Source: Prosapia bicincta (Eukaryota > Arthropoda > Insecta > Hemiptera > Cercopidae). From it: 64,000 nucleotides of DNA. The DNA is taken from assembly GCA_036971475.1 (NCBI GenBank), contig JBAIZL010000001.1:138743192-138807191 (forward strand). The letters are read 5' to 3'. Below, piece after piece: positions 50,865 through 62,438 of this stretch; position 1 is the stretch's first letter; every line of letters begins with the position of its first letter. Both the position numbers and the translations under genes were made by a program. The notes under the pieces were generated by a model. It did not search any database and was not told the DNA's origin. It worked only from the letters and a program-made list of their open reading frames with translations.

Positions 50865-51310
50865 TTAACTTTATTCAATTTCCTCTATTAGTTCATGCTC
50901 ACCTTATATATATATATATCTCGCTCAATTTTTCTATTGTTAAGAAAATACTTTTTATACATCAACTCAAGGTCAAATACATTTTTTTCTTGTAGTGGAT
51001 GGACACTTGATTTTATTAAAACCTTTTCGAATATTTATTCATTAATTAAATTTAATGAATTAATTTTAGTTTAATCTAGGAGAAAACACTTCCAACAAAA
51101 GGGGCAAGGTATGCAATAAATTTACACCGTCCCATTTGGGTTAAAATAATGGATAACATGATTTCATAAAACAGCTGATTAGCAGAACAGCAGTTATATG
51201 ATAGAACATCTGTTTTAACGCATAGGTTATATTAATTGTAGTTATTTAATAACAAGTAACTAAAGTAAAATTGTTTCTTTACCTCGTTAAGAATTGACTT
51301 TAAAAGATGT
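50865..51310. repeat. Dispersed AT-rich repeat 'R', copy 2 (longest)
   Basis: Aligns with 1-400 in its right two thirds ('gcaaggtatgcaataaa', 'cataaaacagctgatt', 'ctgttttaacgcatagg') and with 61665-61860 in its left part ('attagttcatgctcacc', 'aaggtcaaatacatt', 'ggatggacacttgat'). No terminal repeats or frame. Confidence 0.65.
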
Positions 51311-52464
51311 GTCTTAATCTTTTTTATTATCTGTTGTTCATCTGTTATACATAAACTCCATAGTAAAACAATTTTTATTTAAGACGGAAGAGAAGTCTTG
51401 CCGGCGAAAGTAATGGCTTTGTTGATGAGCTTGCCGCTAATGAATTCGTTGAAAATGTCTTCCCATTACCCCCTTTCCATGAGTAAATTGAAAATATAAA
51501 AGCAAAGAAGCTATTGAATAGGGAAAAACTAATTTTGAAATATGATCTCACCAAAGTATATTTAATATAAAGATTATGTTTTCTGAGGTATCGTATATAT
51601 TTACTTTGAGAATTAAGAATAAATTGCATCGTTTCATTAAATGGAAACACTCAATATACAAAAAAGAGAGTGTAAGTACTAAAACAAGGGGAACCGAGCA
51701 GAACTTGAAGACGAGTTTGGTCGACCTTGACTGAGGATCATATGCGACGCAGCTCTGTTTCCTTCCCAAGGCCAATGCAAACGGTGGGTAATTGGTACCA
51801 GTGCGCTCTACTCGAGCCATGCCTACTTGCTAATGAGGTTAATGCAGTCATACGTCGCCTCGACTGACCCTCGTCCCACAACTCCTCCAACTGTCACCAA
51901 ATGCACTAAAAGGCTGACTCATGGGTGCTTTAGTGGTTCACATCATATTTATTCTTATGGTTAAATAAATGATTTTTCCTTTATCGTTTTCTGAATATAA
52001 ACTGTCGATTTTCTATTTAAATACCTTGCACTCTATTCCTGCATGACAAATGAGGCTTATTTCCATATCGACATCTCAACAGTAACCCTGAGTTTCTAAA
52101 AACTAAATCTACGATCTTTGGTCTGAATATAAGCAGAATATATGTTTTGTACTTAACTCTGAATGTACATTCTTGTAAAATTATATTAGCTTTATTACTT
52201 GAATGTTGTTCGTCTTGAGGTTTCTTTATAACTCAGTTTTTTTTATGTTCACATTTTTTACAAAGACCAGTAGCACACAGACATTAACGACAAACGCGTT
52301 TCACACTTGAGCAATGGTTAGGCGCACACTGGACTAGTTGCTCTCGAAAGTCAAGTGTTGCTGCAGCTCTTATTAATCTGAGTAACAAACCTATAATGCT
52401 TCTTAACTTTCTCTATATTAACTAATTCAGAACTACACCTCTCACAAATTATATTCAAACACCG
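51311..52464. other. Unique DNA, nothing recognised
   Basis: Open frames at 51375-51650 and 51548-51820 (minus) have no recognisable domain. Confidence 0.45.
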
Positions 52465-54045
52465 ATGCTACATCCTACACAAAACAGAATCAAATTCCAC
52501 TCCTACATCCTTCAGAACCGATTCATGATCCTATTTTATATCCTTCACAACCGATTCATGTTCTAATTATAAATCACTCATGAAACTGGTTTATGTTCCA
52601 ATTCTAAATTCTTCACAAACACTGATTCATGTTGAACATCTTCAGCTTTCACAAAACCTATTCATGTTCGAATTCTACATCCTTCACAAAACGAGTTCCA
52701 ATTCTAGATCCTTCACAAAATGGAATCATGTTCCACGTCTACATCCTTCACAAACTCGTTTAATTTCAACTTCTACATCCTTTACCACGCTGTTTCATGT
52801 TGAACAACTAAAGCCTCCACAAAACCTATTCACAAAACCCGATCCTCGTTCCACTTCTACATCCTTCACAACCCGATTCTTGTTCCACTTCTACATCCTT
52901 CAATACCCGACTCTTGCTCCACTTCTACATCCTTCACAACACGATTCTTGTTCCTCTTCTACATCCTTCACAATCCACCCGATTCTTGTTTCAATTCTAC
53001 ATCCTTCACGATCCACCCGATTGTTGTTCCAATTCTACATCCTTCACAAACCAATTCTTTTTCCACTTTTACATCCTTCACAACCCACCCGATTCTTAAT
53101 CCAATTCTACATACTTCACAAACCGACTTCTGTTCCACTTCTACATCCTTCACAACTCGATTCTTGTTCCACTTCTACATCATTCATAACCAGATTCTTT
53201 TTCCACTTCTATATCCTTCACAATCCGATTCTTATTCCACTTCTACATCCTTCACAACTCGATTCTTGTTCCACTTCTACATCATTCGTAACCAGATTCT
53301 TTTTCCACTTTTACATTCTTCACAACCCACCCGATTCTTAATCCAATTCTACATCCTTCACAAACCGACTCCTGTTCCACTTCTACATCCTTCACAACTC
53401 GATTCTTGTTCCACTTCTACATCATTCATAACCAGATTCTTTTTCCACTTCTACATCCTTCACAATCCGATTCTTATTCCACTTCTACATCCTTCACAAC
53501 TCGATTCTTGTTCCACTTCTACATCCTTCAATACCCGATTCTTGCTCCACTTCTACATCCTTCACAACCCGATTCTTGTTCCCCTTCTACATCCTTCACA
53601 ATCCACCCGATTCTTGTTAAAATTCTACATCTTTCACAAACCGACACTTGTTCCACTTCTACATCCTTCACAACTCGATTCTTGTTCCACTTCTACATCA
53701 TTCATAATCCGATTCTTATTCCACTTTTACATCCTTCCCAACCCGATTCTTGTTCCCCTTCTACATCCTTCCAATCCACCCGATTCTTATTCCAATTCTA
53801 CATCCTTCACAAATCGATTCTTGTTCCACTTCTACATCCTTCACAACCCACCCGATTCTTGTTCCAATTCTACATCCTTCACAAACCGATTCTTGTTCCA
53901 CTTCTACATCCTTCACAATCCGATTCTTATTCCACTTTTACATCCTTCCCAAACCGATTTTTTGTTCCACTTCTACATCCTTAACAACCCGATTCTTGTT
54001 CCACTTCTACATCCTTCACAACCTCATTCTTCTTCCACTTCTACA
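52465..54045. repeat. 33-bp minisatellite, about 45 units
   Basis: The unit is 'ccgattcttgttccacttc' plus 'tacatccttcacaa', 33 bp. Some units carry a 6-bp 'ccaccc' insertion. Left units (52465-52900) are more diverged. Because 33 is a multiple of three and the unit lacks stops in all plus frames, long open frames arise in every phase (253 aa at 52580, 369 aa at 52948, 192 aa at 53406), each encoding an 11-residue repeat such as PLLHPSQ / HFYILHN. Equal openness in all three frames argues against coding. Confidence 0.96.
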
Positions 54046-55227
54046 CACAAAACTTAATATATTTACTAAATGCCATACACTAGGACCCATAGTATGTGTA
54101 ATACTACGTAACAAACACAAGTAGTAAGTAAACTATCTTCGGTTACGTACAGATTCTTAATGCTGATGACACAGAAATACTGAAGAAACAATTTGGAAAG
54201 CTAGCCTAATTTAGTGTGAAAAATACAGAAACTTGTTTATTCTCTAAATTTGGTGAATAGCAATGTTTTAATATGTAAGGACCAACAAATTTTGTAAGAG
54301 TGTCGAAAGTATTTTTTGAAAGTAAATTATTAAGAAGTTGAATTGATTTTTTCGTCCAAAATTGCATCGTTTTCTACTCCTAGATGAAGGATTGTTTATG
54401 AGAGTATAACATCTGTAGAACATGGTAATCATCGAATATTAATATTATATATTATATGGTAAAATAAGTCTGTCTATGAATTGTAATTGCCTGTAATATA
54501 CGTCTAGTAATTGAAATTGATTATTATTTTCACATAATTTTGTAAATAAATCAAATTCAATGTTTTTAAAATACGATATCAGATCATTGATCACCAATTG
54601 ATTTAATTGTAATTTTAGCTCATTTATTTCATCTAATAACTATAAAGATTTTAGTGTAGTTAAGGCAATGAAAATTAGGGTATATTGCACTAATTTTTGG
54701 TGCATTTGGGTATATGATGGTCACAAAGTAGTATTTACATGTAATTCCTAATAATAGATAGCTGTAATAGAGGTAATTCCGTTTGAAACTTTTAAACCCA
54801 TTCGTCCGCAATTCCCCAAGTCATGATGCTGGGCATTTGTCTGTCTGTTATTAGAGCTCATTCTTTTGTTAACGTACCGTACTGCGCATGAGCAACAGCT
54901 TTTCGCTAATGGACACGTTGCGGTAGCCAGTGATTAGGTTGGGTCCGGACGTCAGTTTTTGAAAGTCGTTAATAAAGCCGCTTTAAATTTTATCCTAATC
55001 CCTTCTACGTAACACTATTCAACAAAACGTATCCTGGTACAAATGGTAACAACCAAACAGCCGTGTAGAAATCGCTTTGAAAGTTAAGCGCTCAAAAATG
55101 GAACTGTTTATTGTCTCTCGCTCCCAAGTCACCTCCTCTATCATTTAAATTATCTTTATTCACATAAGCAAAGCAATTTTATATTCTTTAAAGTTGAAAT
55201 TCAGTATAATCTTTATATATATATATG
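54046..55227. other. Unique DNA, nothing recognised
   Basis: No supported gene. Slightly GC-richer at 54835-54960. Confidence 0.45.
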
Positions 55228-55376
55228 TATATATGATATGTTAATTTTAATTGTTTAATATTCCTGATGATGTTGGTACTGTTAGCCAACGAAAAGCTTT
55301 GAATGGTAAATTCAATTATAATTCTTGTATTTGTATTTTGACATAGTTCTTTATTAATACACAAGAATACATATTG

Positions 55377-55450
<74 letters not shown>
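55228..55450 (+). mobile_element. Solo PLE terminus abutting (AT)n
   Basis: A hammerhead-like motif (55260-55304) and 'attcttgtatttgta' tail, followed by 'acacaagaata' in the opposite sense and a 70-bp (AT)n tract (55379-55449). A short (TA)n lies just upstream (55213-55227). No protein remnant is attached. Confidence 0.8.
55260..55304 (+). ncRNA. Hammerhead-ribozyme-like motif (copy D)
   Basis: ATTC, core CTGATGA (55264-55270), extra T, helix II GTTGGT...GCCAAC (one U-G pair), GAAA, palindrome AAGCTT (55294-55299), T, GAAT. Helix I is four perfect pairs. All conserved core positions are intact. Confidence 0.8.
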
Positions 55451-55452
<2 letters not shown>

Positions 55453-55574
55453 GTTAAAATGATTTCGTTCGCTTCAAAAATTCAAACTGTTCTGGAGCGA
55501 TTGAGTTCAAATTTTGACACGACATAAAAATCGCTTCAAATATCGTTTCGTCTATTTTCCTCATCAGTAACACA

Positions 55575-55642
55575 CCCGCGACCGCAAGAAAATGAATTTT
55601 GTAACGGTCAGCGGCCTACCAGCAACTGAGCTATTTGCCGGA
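55575..55642 (-). other. tRNA-like sequence, possible SINE head
   Basis: Minus strand: TAGCTCAGTTGCTGGTAGG (55634-55616) is a near-perfect Pol III A box / tRNA D arm. About 40 bases on, GCGGTCGCGGGTGTG resembles a mutated B box. No cloverleaf closes fully, so a tRNA pseudogene or tRNA-derived SINE is more likely than a working tRNA. Confidence 0.4.
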
Positions 55643-57054
55643 AGCGAATGGAACACTCGCCATACTAGCTAACGTTTATTAACGAAAACAAATTTATCTA
55701 CTTGCATCCTATCGAGATTATTATAACATTGGGTTCAATATTCACTTGAATCGAGGGGGTTTGAGCGATCATATCGTGATTGAGCTGCGCCGTTCGCCAA
55801 ATTACGTAGTGTTTTTTCTGTGGATGCGCCATGAACAGAGATGAACCGGTGACCTCCAGTCATACGTCTAATCAAGCACTCCCAAATAATTGCGTGAACG
55901 TGAGAGCATTTATGACTACAAAACGCAAGTGGTAAATGACGGGTTTTGGGGGAACTTCTTAAATGCGCTAGAAGAACTTGGAAAACATTCCTTATCAGAT
56001 TGATTCTGGCAACGGTTCGATCAAACAATTACACAGCTTTATGTATGTAATGCCTTATCCTATGAAGTATTGCAAAATTAAACTCTTATGAAACATATGC
56101 TTTGTTTTGTTCCTCAATTCTCCATGGAACCACAATCTTTGCCAGCAAAGCCTGGCAGGTGATAACTAGCATGATTATATAAAAGTTCATGTGCTGTAAT
56201 GTTGGTATTACTATAGGTGTTTTATTGTAATTTAATCATTTGTATTTAATGTTGAGTATTGGGTAATATTAAAGATACGAAAAACAATCAATTTAGTCGA
56301 GAAGGAATCCATAAGTAAGGGTTGCAAGCTGACTTATCCAGTGTGTCTGAGGGTTGGATAAGAGCGACTCGAGGCTCTTTGGGCATAAGCGTGCTCAAAA
56401 TACTGGGAGAAGATTATTACAATTCCATACAAGTGACAAACCTGTTTTCAAAATATAATTACTATAGGCGGCTCTTAACTCACACACGCACACACACACA
56501 CAGACACACACACAACACATACACACACTTTTCGAATGCTACTAATTGATTACACTGATTTGCCCTAATAAGTTCCACTTTTGAACGAAGTTCTAACCTC
56601 AATATATATTGTAAAAACAAAAATACTATATTAGACGGTTGAAGATTGTTTAGAACATCTTACGGTTGTAATAACTGATGGATAATTCGCTGTAAATACT
56701 TATTTCGACATAATAGTTTAGGAACTTTAAACAATGGCTACATCCGAACGACAAGTAATATTAATTGCAGGTCAATTTTATTTAATTTTAACGAATATCT
56801 ACTAAATTACCAAAATTTTGTTGATTATTTATTAAAAATTAATTTTACATTTTGTATAACATTTTTTTAAATCTCTACAGGGATAACCTTTTTATTGTAT
56901 TATAATCTAAATATTTAATATAATTATTATTTTAACAAGTATGTATTGTATAAGGGCGGCACGTTAGGGGAGGCAACGACATACTTAGATTTGATATTAG
57001 TTATATGCTGTCCACGCTATTGGTGTGGCGAATTGCCGCTAGTGGCGGTATTAA
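55643..57054. other. Unique DNA with a (CA)n tract at 56480-56528
   Basis: Imperfect (CA)n at 56480-56528. The minus-strand open frame 55735-56028 (97 aa) has no recognisable domain. Nothing else seen. Confidence 0.45.
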
Positions 57055-58030
57055 AAGCGGCGTTGCCAGAAATACACGAAAGGTACGTAAACAAAATATG
57101 CGTACACCAGATATTGCGAAAGATGCGTACAAGTTCAAGTTTTGAAAGATGACGAGGGTAAGCTATGACGTCAAAACATTGTTACAGGCGAAATTTGCGT
57201 ACAGTTTCTAGGCGAACACGGACCTTTTAAAATAATTGAGCTAAATAAATGGGTTTACCTCTTAGCTAAACATAGGTGTCGCTTAGTTTCTCGAGACTGG
57301 AGATCCTTTAAAACCTTCTATTATACCTGATTTCCATAACACTTTTCCAGGCTTTGGACTGGCAAAATGACAGATATCTTGCTCTTTCATTTTGACGGTA
57401 TTAAAATAATCTTGTTTCCTCGGTAATTTTGTTGTTTTATATTTTAAATTAATTTTTTTTTTTTCATTTTACAGATTTTTTTCATTTTACAGATTTTTTT
57501 CATTTTATTCTATATTACAACTTGACCAATTTATTTGATTTTCCCATCTGATTTCTTGGGTCTTATCTAATCCATTTTGAGGATTTAGGAAGTATATCTT
57601 GAACAAGACATTAGCTTCCAGTTTCTAGGTATTTTTTAGTTTTTTAAAAATTTTTCGTCCGACTTATATCCTTTGTCTTTTTTTTCTTTCCCCCAGTTTC
57701 GTGCATAGGACTCAAAGTTTCAGCCTCTTTTGATAAGTCACTTTTGATTAAATCAAACTTATCCTCTCGATAGTTAAAAGCAAAATGACCACTGGCAATG
57801 TGGAAACCCTTTCTTGACCCATTTTTACTGGAAGAATCTAAAACCTTGAAAGTTATTAGCAAATAGTTTAGGGGTAGATGACTTGGGTTAACAACTGGGA
57901 TTTGGTTTGTACGCTTTTTTCGATTGACAAATCTACGACTTACCCTCGTCAATAGCTATTGTTTCCTCTTGTACGCATATTTTTCTGTACGCATCTTTCG
58001 CTGTACACATTTTTCGTGCCACCGTTGCCA
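57055..58030. repeat. Imperfect inverted repeat around 'gcgtaca' motifs
   Basis: The left arm (57065-57180) holds 'cacgaaag', 'aaaatatgcgtaca', 'gcgaaagatgcgtaca' and 'gacgagggtaag'. The complement of the right arm (57920-58025) holds the same words, with the first 'gcgtaca' pair in swapped order. The 740-bp interior has no recognisable protein. It could be a long-TIR DNA element or an inverted duplication. Confidence 0.5.
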
Positions 58031-58930
58031 GAGGGAGAGGTGACCAGGTTTAATTCGGTTCCACTAGTTCGTGACTAACCCTTGCATTAACCCTAACACC
58101 GAGCATTAATTTAAGAATATCGTGGCTAACATCTCTAATAGTTACAGCGTCTTAACAACATAAACGTTTCGCGAGTACAACCCGCGTACAATCGCTTTCA
58201 CATAACAGATACGTCGGCCTTGAAACCCTAACCTCCAAATTCACAACTACAGGTTGATTCATCACCACCGACCAGTAGAGCGGTGCAGAGTTATCAGCTC
58301 ATAAAGTAATTAGAGGACATTGCGCAAGTACAGTTCGCATGCACCGGAAACAGGATGTGAAATGTAAAACTGACAACAGGAAGCGTGAATTATTATTTCC
58401 ATTGGCCGTTTCAGATTTAGAAAAAACCGATTCCGTTAATGGAGTTTTGGTTTTAGGTCTTTAATTGTTTCGTGTAGTTTTTGCATTTTTCTAAAAATTA
58501 AATCAAAATCTCAGCAAAATCGGTTTTGTAAGATATTAACATATATTATTGATCCATTGATAAGTAAATACCTTATAATGTCTTGGTACAATCTATGCCA
58601 AATCTCAACGAAAATGTATATCTTTTTAGGGTTAAAAGAAAGTATCCTTTTAGGGTAGAAAGATTTCTTAATGCCGGGTAAGCTAATTTATATAGCTTTT
58701 GTTTAGGATTATATTCAATGGTGTGCAAATGTTGCAATGATTCCCGATAAAACACGTGACCCAATCCAAGAGAGGGAGAGATTATGATTTTTCTTATTTT
58801 TTCTATTTAAAACAATCTTTAGTAAATAGAGTGAGACACTGTAATATTAAAATGACTACCATGAAAACCCTAAAAAAATAATTTTACTCTGTAGAAAAGT
58901 ACTCCTCTGCAGAAAAAAAGTATTTATAAT
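58031..58930. other. Unique DNA, nothing recognised
   Basis: No supported gene or repeat. Confidence 0.5.
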
Positions 58931-59037
58931 AATCATCACATTATTATTATTATTACTAAAACTCGGAGGGACCTTATCGGTGTAGAGGACTTAGCTGCAG
59001 CCTTTGTACTCTCTTCCCATCCCTTCCACAGGACTAG

Positions 59038-59765
59038 CTAGTGGATACCTACCTCTTTGCAGAAATGAAATACCCACCTGATGCTAAATCTTCTGATATC
59101 CTCTGGTGTACATACCTGCCAGCCAAACCACTTTCTCCTTGCAGCTCCCAAAGGAGGACACTCACAGAGTACGTGGATTGGGCTTTCCTCTTGGTCCTCG
59201 TCGCATCTCTTGCACACAGGGGACCTAGATTTTCCAATTTTGTATTGGAACCCCCACAGATTCCCATGGCCTATGACCAGCTCTACAGTAACTCTGAGCT
59301 GATGTCTACTTAAGGAGAGTAGTTCTTTACCCCACAAATCTCCTGAGTAACCCCACAGTACCTTGGATTTGTTACACCCCAAGGTTACATTCCATTCTTC
59401 CCTGCACAACCTCCTCCCTATATGTGCCGTGATCCTCTTGTGTCCCTCCTGAGGCGGCATGCCCACTGCCCTCAGCAACGGTCCTTGAGTTATAAACCCT
59501 TGTTTCGCTAAGGCGTCAGCTCTCTCATTCCCTATCCAGCCAGAATGTCCTGGAATCCAGGTTAGGTTGAGTGAATTATACTTACTCAGCTCTGCTAGAG
59601 AAGCAATAGTCTCAGCCACCAGCCTAGAGCTGGTACTAACCTTACCTAAAGCCTTCAGAGCTGCCTGACTGTCCGAGCAAACCCAGATGGTCTTGCCCCT
59701 CCTGCCAGACCCTATTATTTCCTCAGCACATAGTTTGATCGCGAGCACCTCCCTCGTTTGCTACT
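59038..59765 (-). pseudogene. LINE ORF2, RNase H and C-terminal zinc knuckle
   Basis: The frame holds EVLAIKLCAEEI (RNase H Glu region; the open frame starts at a GTG just after that Glu), WVCSDSQAALKAL (Asp) and WIPGHSGWIGNERADALAKQ (His and last Asp). The first Asp region, upstream, is degraded: only '(Y)VGFYIFGSSN' of it is readable and a stop intervenes. The C-terminal end carries CKRCDEDQEESPIHVLCEC, a C-C-H-C cluster typical of these LINEs. Stop at 59038, about 80 bp before the tail. Confidence 0.9.
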
Positions 59766-59939
59766 TGTCTTCCACTGCCCGGTACAACTTAGCCGGTATG
59801 CAGTTTTCATTGGTTCCATCCTAATTTGAAGACCCAAAGATGTAAAACCCAACATAACCCTCATGGCCGCACATGGTGTGCTTCTCCTTGTAGCTGTTAT
59901 CCATCTAAGGAAGAGCCCCTGCGCGGGGTCAGCATTCTT

Positions 59940-60655
59940 TTACTTGTTTCTTTCTGTGCCCTGTCCCATCAGACGATTGAGGCAAAAACCAACCTCGTCA
60001 CCACAATGGCGGAATAAATCCAGTTCATCTGACGTGGACCCTAAACCCCATCTCGTGCCTATTGCTCCTCTGCATTGCCAGAACGTAGCTATGATTTTTT
60101 TGCACTTATCCTCCAAGTGCTCACGCCAGAGTAGCTTCCTATCCAGAACAACTCTCAGATATTTAGCGCTTTCAACGTAGCTTATTTTGGTATTACGAAC
60201 TTCCATCATCTCAAGCGATTTAGTTTTATATCGTCTAGTGAAGATGAGTGCTACAGATTTCTCTCCTTGAATGCATAGTGCATTCTCCCTGCACCATGCT
60301 TCTGTTACCTTGAGTGCCTCTTGAAGCAGATCTTTGAGGACCTCTTCAAATGGTCCCCTAACAAGGTTAGCTATATCATCCGCATATCCTACCACCTTGA
60401 CACCCATTCCTCTGAGCATCCTTAGTAGGCCGTCCACGACAAGGCTCCACAGCAAAGGGGATAACACTCCACCCTGCGGGCAGCCCTCCGAGACCATCCC
60501 ATTTATCGTGCACCCCATCCAGGATGCAGTACTTATCCGGTTTTCCAAGGAACTCATAATCCAATTTATAATTCCATCAGAAATCCCGTGATCCATAGCT
60601 GCTCTCTTGATGGCCAGTCTAGAGGTACTATTAAAAGCCCCCTCCACATCAAGAA
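59940..60655 (-). pseudogene. LINE ORF2, reverse transcriptase palm and thumb
   Basis: After the frameshift the frame reads VEGAFNSTSRLAIKRAA, then EGCPQGGVLSPLLWSLVVDG (motif B) and VKVVGYADDIANLV, with the YADD catalytic motif C intact. The following thumb has GEKSVALIFTRRYK and SAKYLRVVLDRKLLWREHL, the 'YLG..LD..L.W..H' block of Jockey-type RTs. The frame stops at 59940; between there and the RNase H the sequence is recognisable but shifted and holds stops. Confidence 0.92.
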
Positions 60656-61338
60656 AAGCCCCAATATATATCCCTTGTTGTTGATCTGACCCTCAATAAA
60701 GTCCACAACCGACAACAGCGCAGTCTTTACTGACCTACCAGTTCGGTAGCCGTATTGGTCCTGATGAAGCGGATACTGCTTCAAAGGTCCCTCCTTCAAA
60801 TAGTGGTCCAGTGTCTTTAACAAGAAAGATGTGAGGCTGATAGGTCTAAAGTCCTTTACCTCTGTGTAACCTATCCTCCCCGGTTTGGGGAGATAACGAA
60901 AGATAACTTTCGTTTTGAGCCACTGCCCGGGCGTGTAACCCAAGGCAACACAGCCTCTGAGTAATCCTGTCAGTGGCCCAATTATTTCCTCCAAGCAATT
61001 TTGTAGTAGTGCTGGAGTAATATTATCTAATCCAGGCGCTTTAAAAGGCTCAAAAGACAGAATCGCCTCTCTCACCTTTTGCGCTGAGATCACCTGCCCA
61101 ACAATATTCCAGTCCGCCCTTAGCCCAGTATGTCGGAGGTTTTGAGCACCGTCCCCTAGCAATCTAATATCGGGAAAACTGTTCCTCATAAGCAGACGCA
61201 GAGTTTCCTCCGGGGTGTCAGTAAAGCTACCATCAATCTTCTTGACAAACTTAAGCTCTCTCCTCGGTCCACCTGCTAACACCTTAAACAGTCTAGCAGT
61301 GTCACTCAGTGTGCTTGTCTCTGAGCACCACTTTTCCC
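60566..61338 (-). pseudogene. LINE ORF2, reverse transcriptase N-terminal half
   Basis: The element's reading starts at WEKWCSETSTLSDTARLFK next to the duplication. The finger region is clear: PFKAPGLDNITPALLQ, KTKVIFRYLPKPG, KDFRPISLTSFLLKTLD (the first conserved RT blocks), then QDQYGYRTGRSVKTALL and GQINNKGYI. Near 60655 a one-base shift moves motif A into the next frame; the residues expected for motif A (FLDVEGAF) are split between the two frames. The stop at 60566 belongs to the shifted frame. Sequence upstream of 61338 in the same frame is flanking DNA, not LINE. Confidence 0.9.
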
Positions 61339-61349
61339 AATCATCACAT

Positions 61350-61664
61350 AACAATATTAAAATTAAAATAAGCAAACATATTGGAAATATTAACGATATT
61401 AAAATGTCTTTTATGCAACAACGGACAATGAAAATGATGTAGGAGAAATCCAAGAATATTGCCTAAACATGTGACTGATTTTATATGAAAAACAAATGTT
61501 TTAATTTTATCTATAATAGAAATGTCGAACATTTTATTGGAAACAATACAAAAATATTTAAAATGCCTCATTTTATTAACATACTTTGTCTTTTTTTGTA
61601 AAACTTATTTCTCTCTTTCTTATTCAAAATTTTAATATAGTGCCATTCAAACTGATACTAAAAT
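61350..61664. other. AT-rich DNA, nothing recognised
   Basis: No supported gene or repeat. Confidence 0.5.
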
Positions 61665-61860
61665 TACTGTTTTTATTAAATTCCCCCTATTAGCTCACAC
61701 TCTCCTGATATATATCTTGCACACATTTTCAATCGTTAATAAAATACGTTTTTATTCATCCAATCAAGTTCAAATACATTATTTGTAACCTATAACGGAT
61801 GACAATTGATGTTAACACCGTTTTTTCAAAAATTTATTCAATAATTAAATCATAAAAATT
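61665..61860. repeat. Dispersed AT-rich repeat 'R', copy 3
   Basis: Matches 50865-51060 ('attagctcacactctcct', 'caagttcaaatacatt', 'ggatgacaattgat', 'tttattcaataatta'). Confidence 0.6.
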
Positions 61861-61863
61861 TTG

Positions 61864-61940
61864 GGGATCTAGGTAGGATTCGAACTGAGTATCTTCATGC
61901 TCAAAGTCTAGCTCTTTTTGATACCAAGCCAACTATTTCA
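61864..61940 (-). other. tRNA-like sequence with A and B boxes
   Basis: Minus strand: TAGTTGGCTTGG (61935-61924) resembles an A box and GTTCGAATCC (61885-61876) matches the B-box consensus, about 40 bases apart as in a tRNA. The T stem and acceptor stem do not pair well, so a tRNA pseudogene or SINE head is the likely reading. Confidence 0.4.
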
Positions 61941-62285
61941 TGCTAAAAATAAATCTATTCAAAGGTCTATATGAAAAACCTCCATTGTATAACCTTAAAT
62001 TGTTGCAATGGTTACCACACAATACAAATAATGCTCTATGATTAAAAATTAATAAAACGAATAAAATAAAGAAAGAAACTGGATTAACGTTATCAAACCT
62101 TGCTTCACAAACAGACAATGTGAAAGTAAAGCAAAAAGAAACTACAACACTATGCGATGAAAAAAAGCGTATAAATAGTAACAAATAAAAATAAAATAGT
62201 GCAACCCTATACATAGAAGAAAACATTTTCAAGAAAATTCCCTTCCTATTTTGACACTTAATATTGTTAATGTGACATATGTATG

Positions 62286-62287
<2 letters not shown>
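61941..62287. other. AT-rich DNA, nothing recognised
   Basis: No supported gene. Confidence 0.5.
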
Positions 62288-62355
<68 letters not shown>

Positions 62356-62438
62356 ATCAAATGTGTTTTCCTGTTAGAATATTTTTAAGATCAAATAATA
62401 TACACAAATACAGGAATATTTAATTTATTGAATAATAA

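Larger units (their letters stand above)
58942..61338 (-). mobile_element. 5'-truncated LINE with 11-bp TSD and (TAA)n tail
   Basis: Minus-strand element carrying RT and RNase H, ending in a (TAA)n tail (58942-58955) and flanked by the perfect direct repeat aatcatcacat at 58931-58941 and 61339-61349. The 5' end falls inside the ORF2 linker before RT, as expected from incomplete reverse transcription. The TAA tail together with RNase H suggests the I/Jockey group. Few disabling changes and an intact duplication indicate a fairly recent insertion. Confidence 0.93.

Noticed and set aside
52948..54057. 369-aa open frame
   Set aside because: It lies wholly in a 33-bp minisatellite that is open in all three plus frames; no domain or start context supports a protein.
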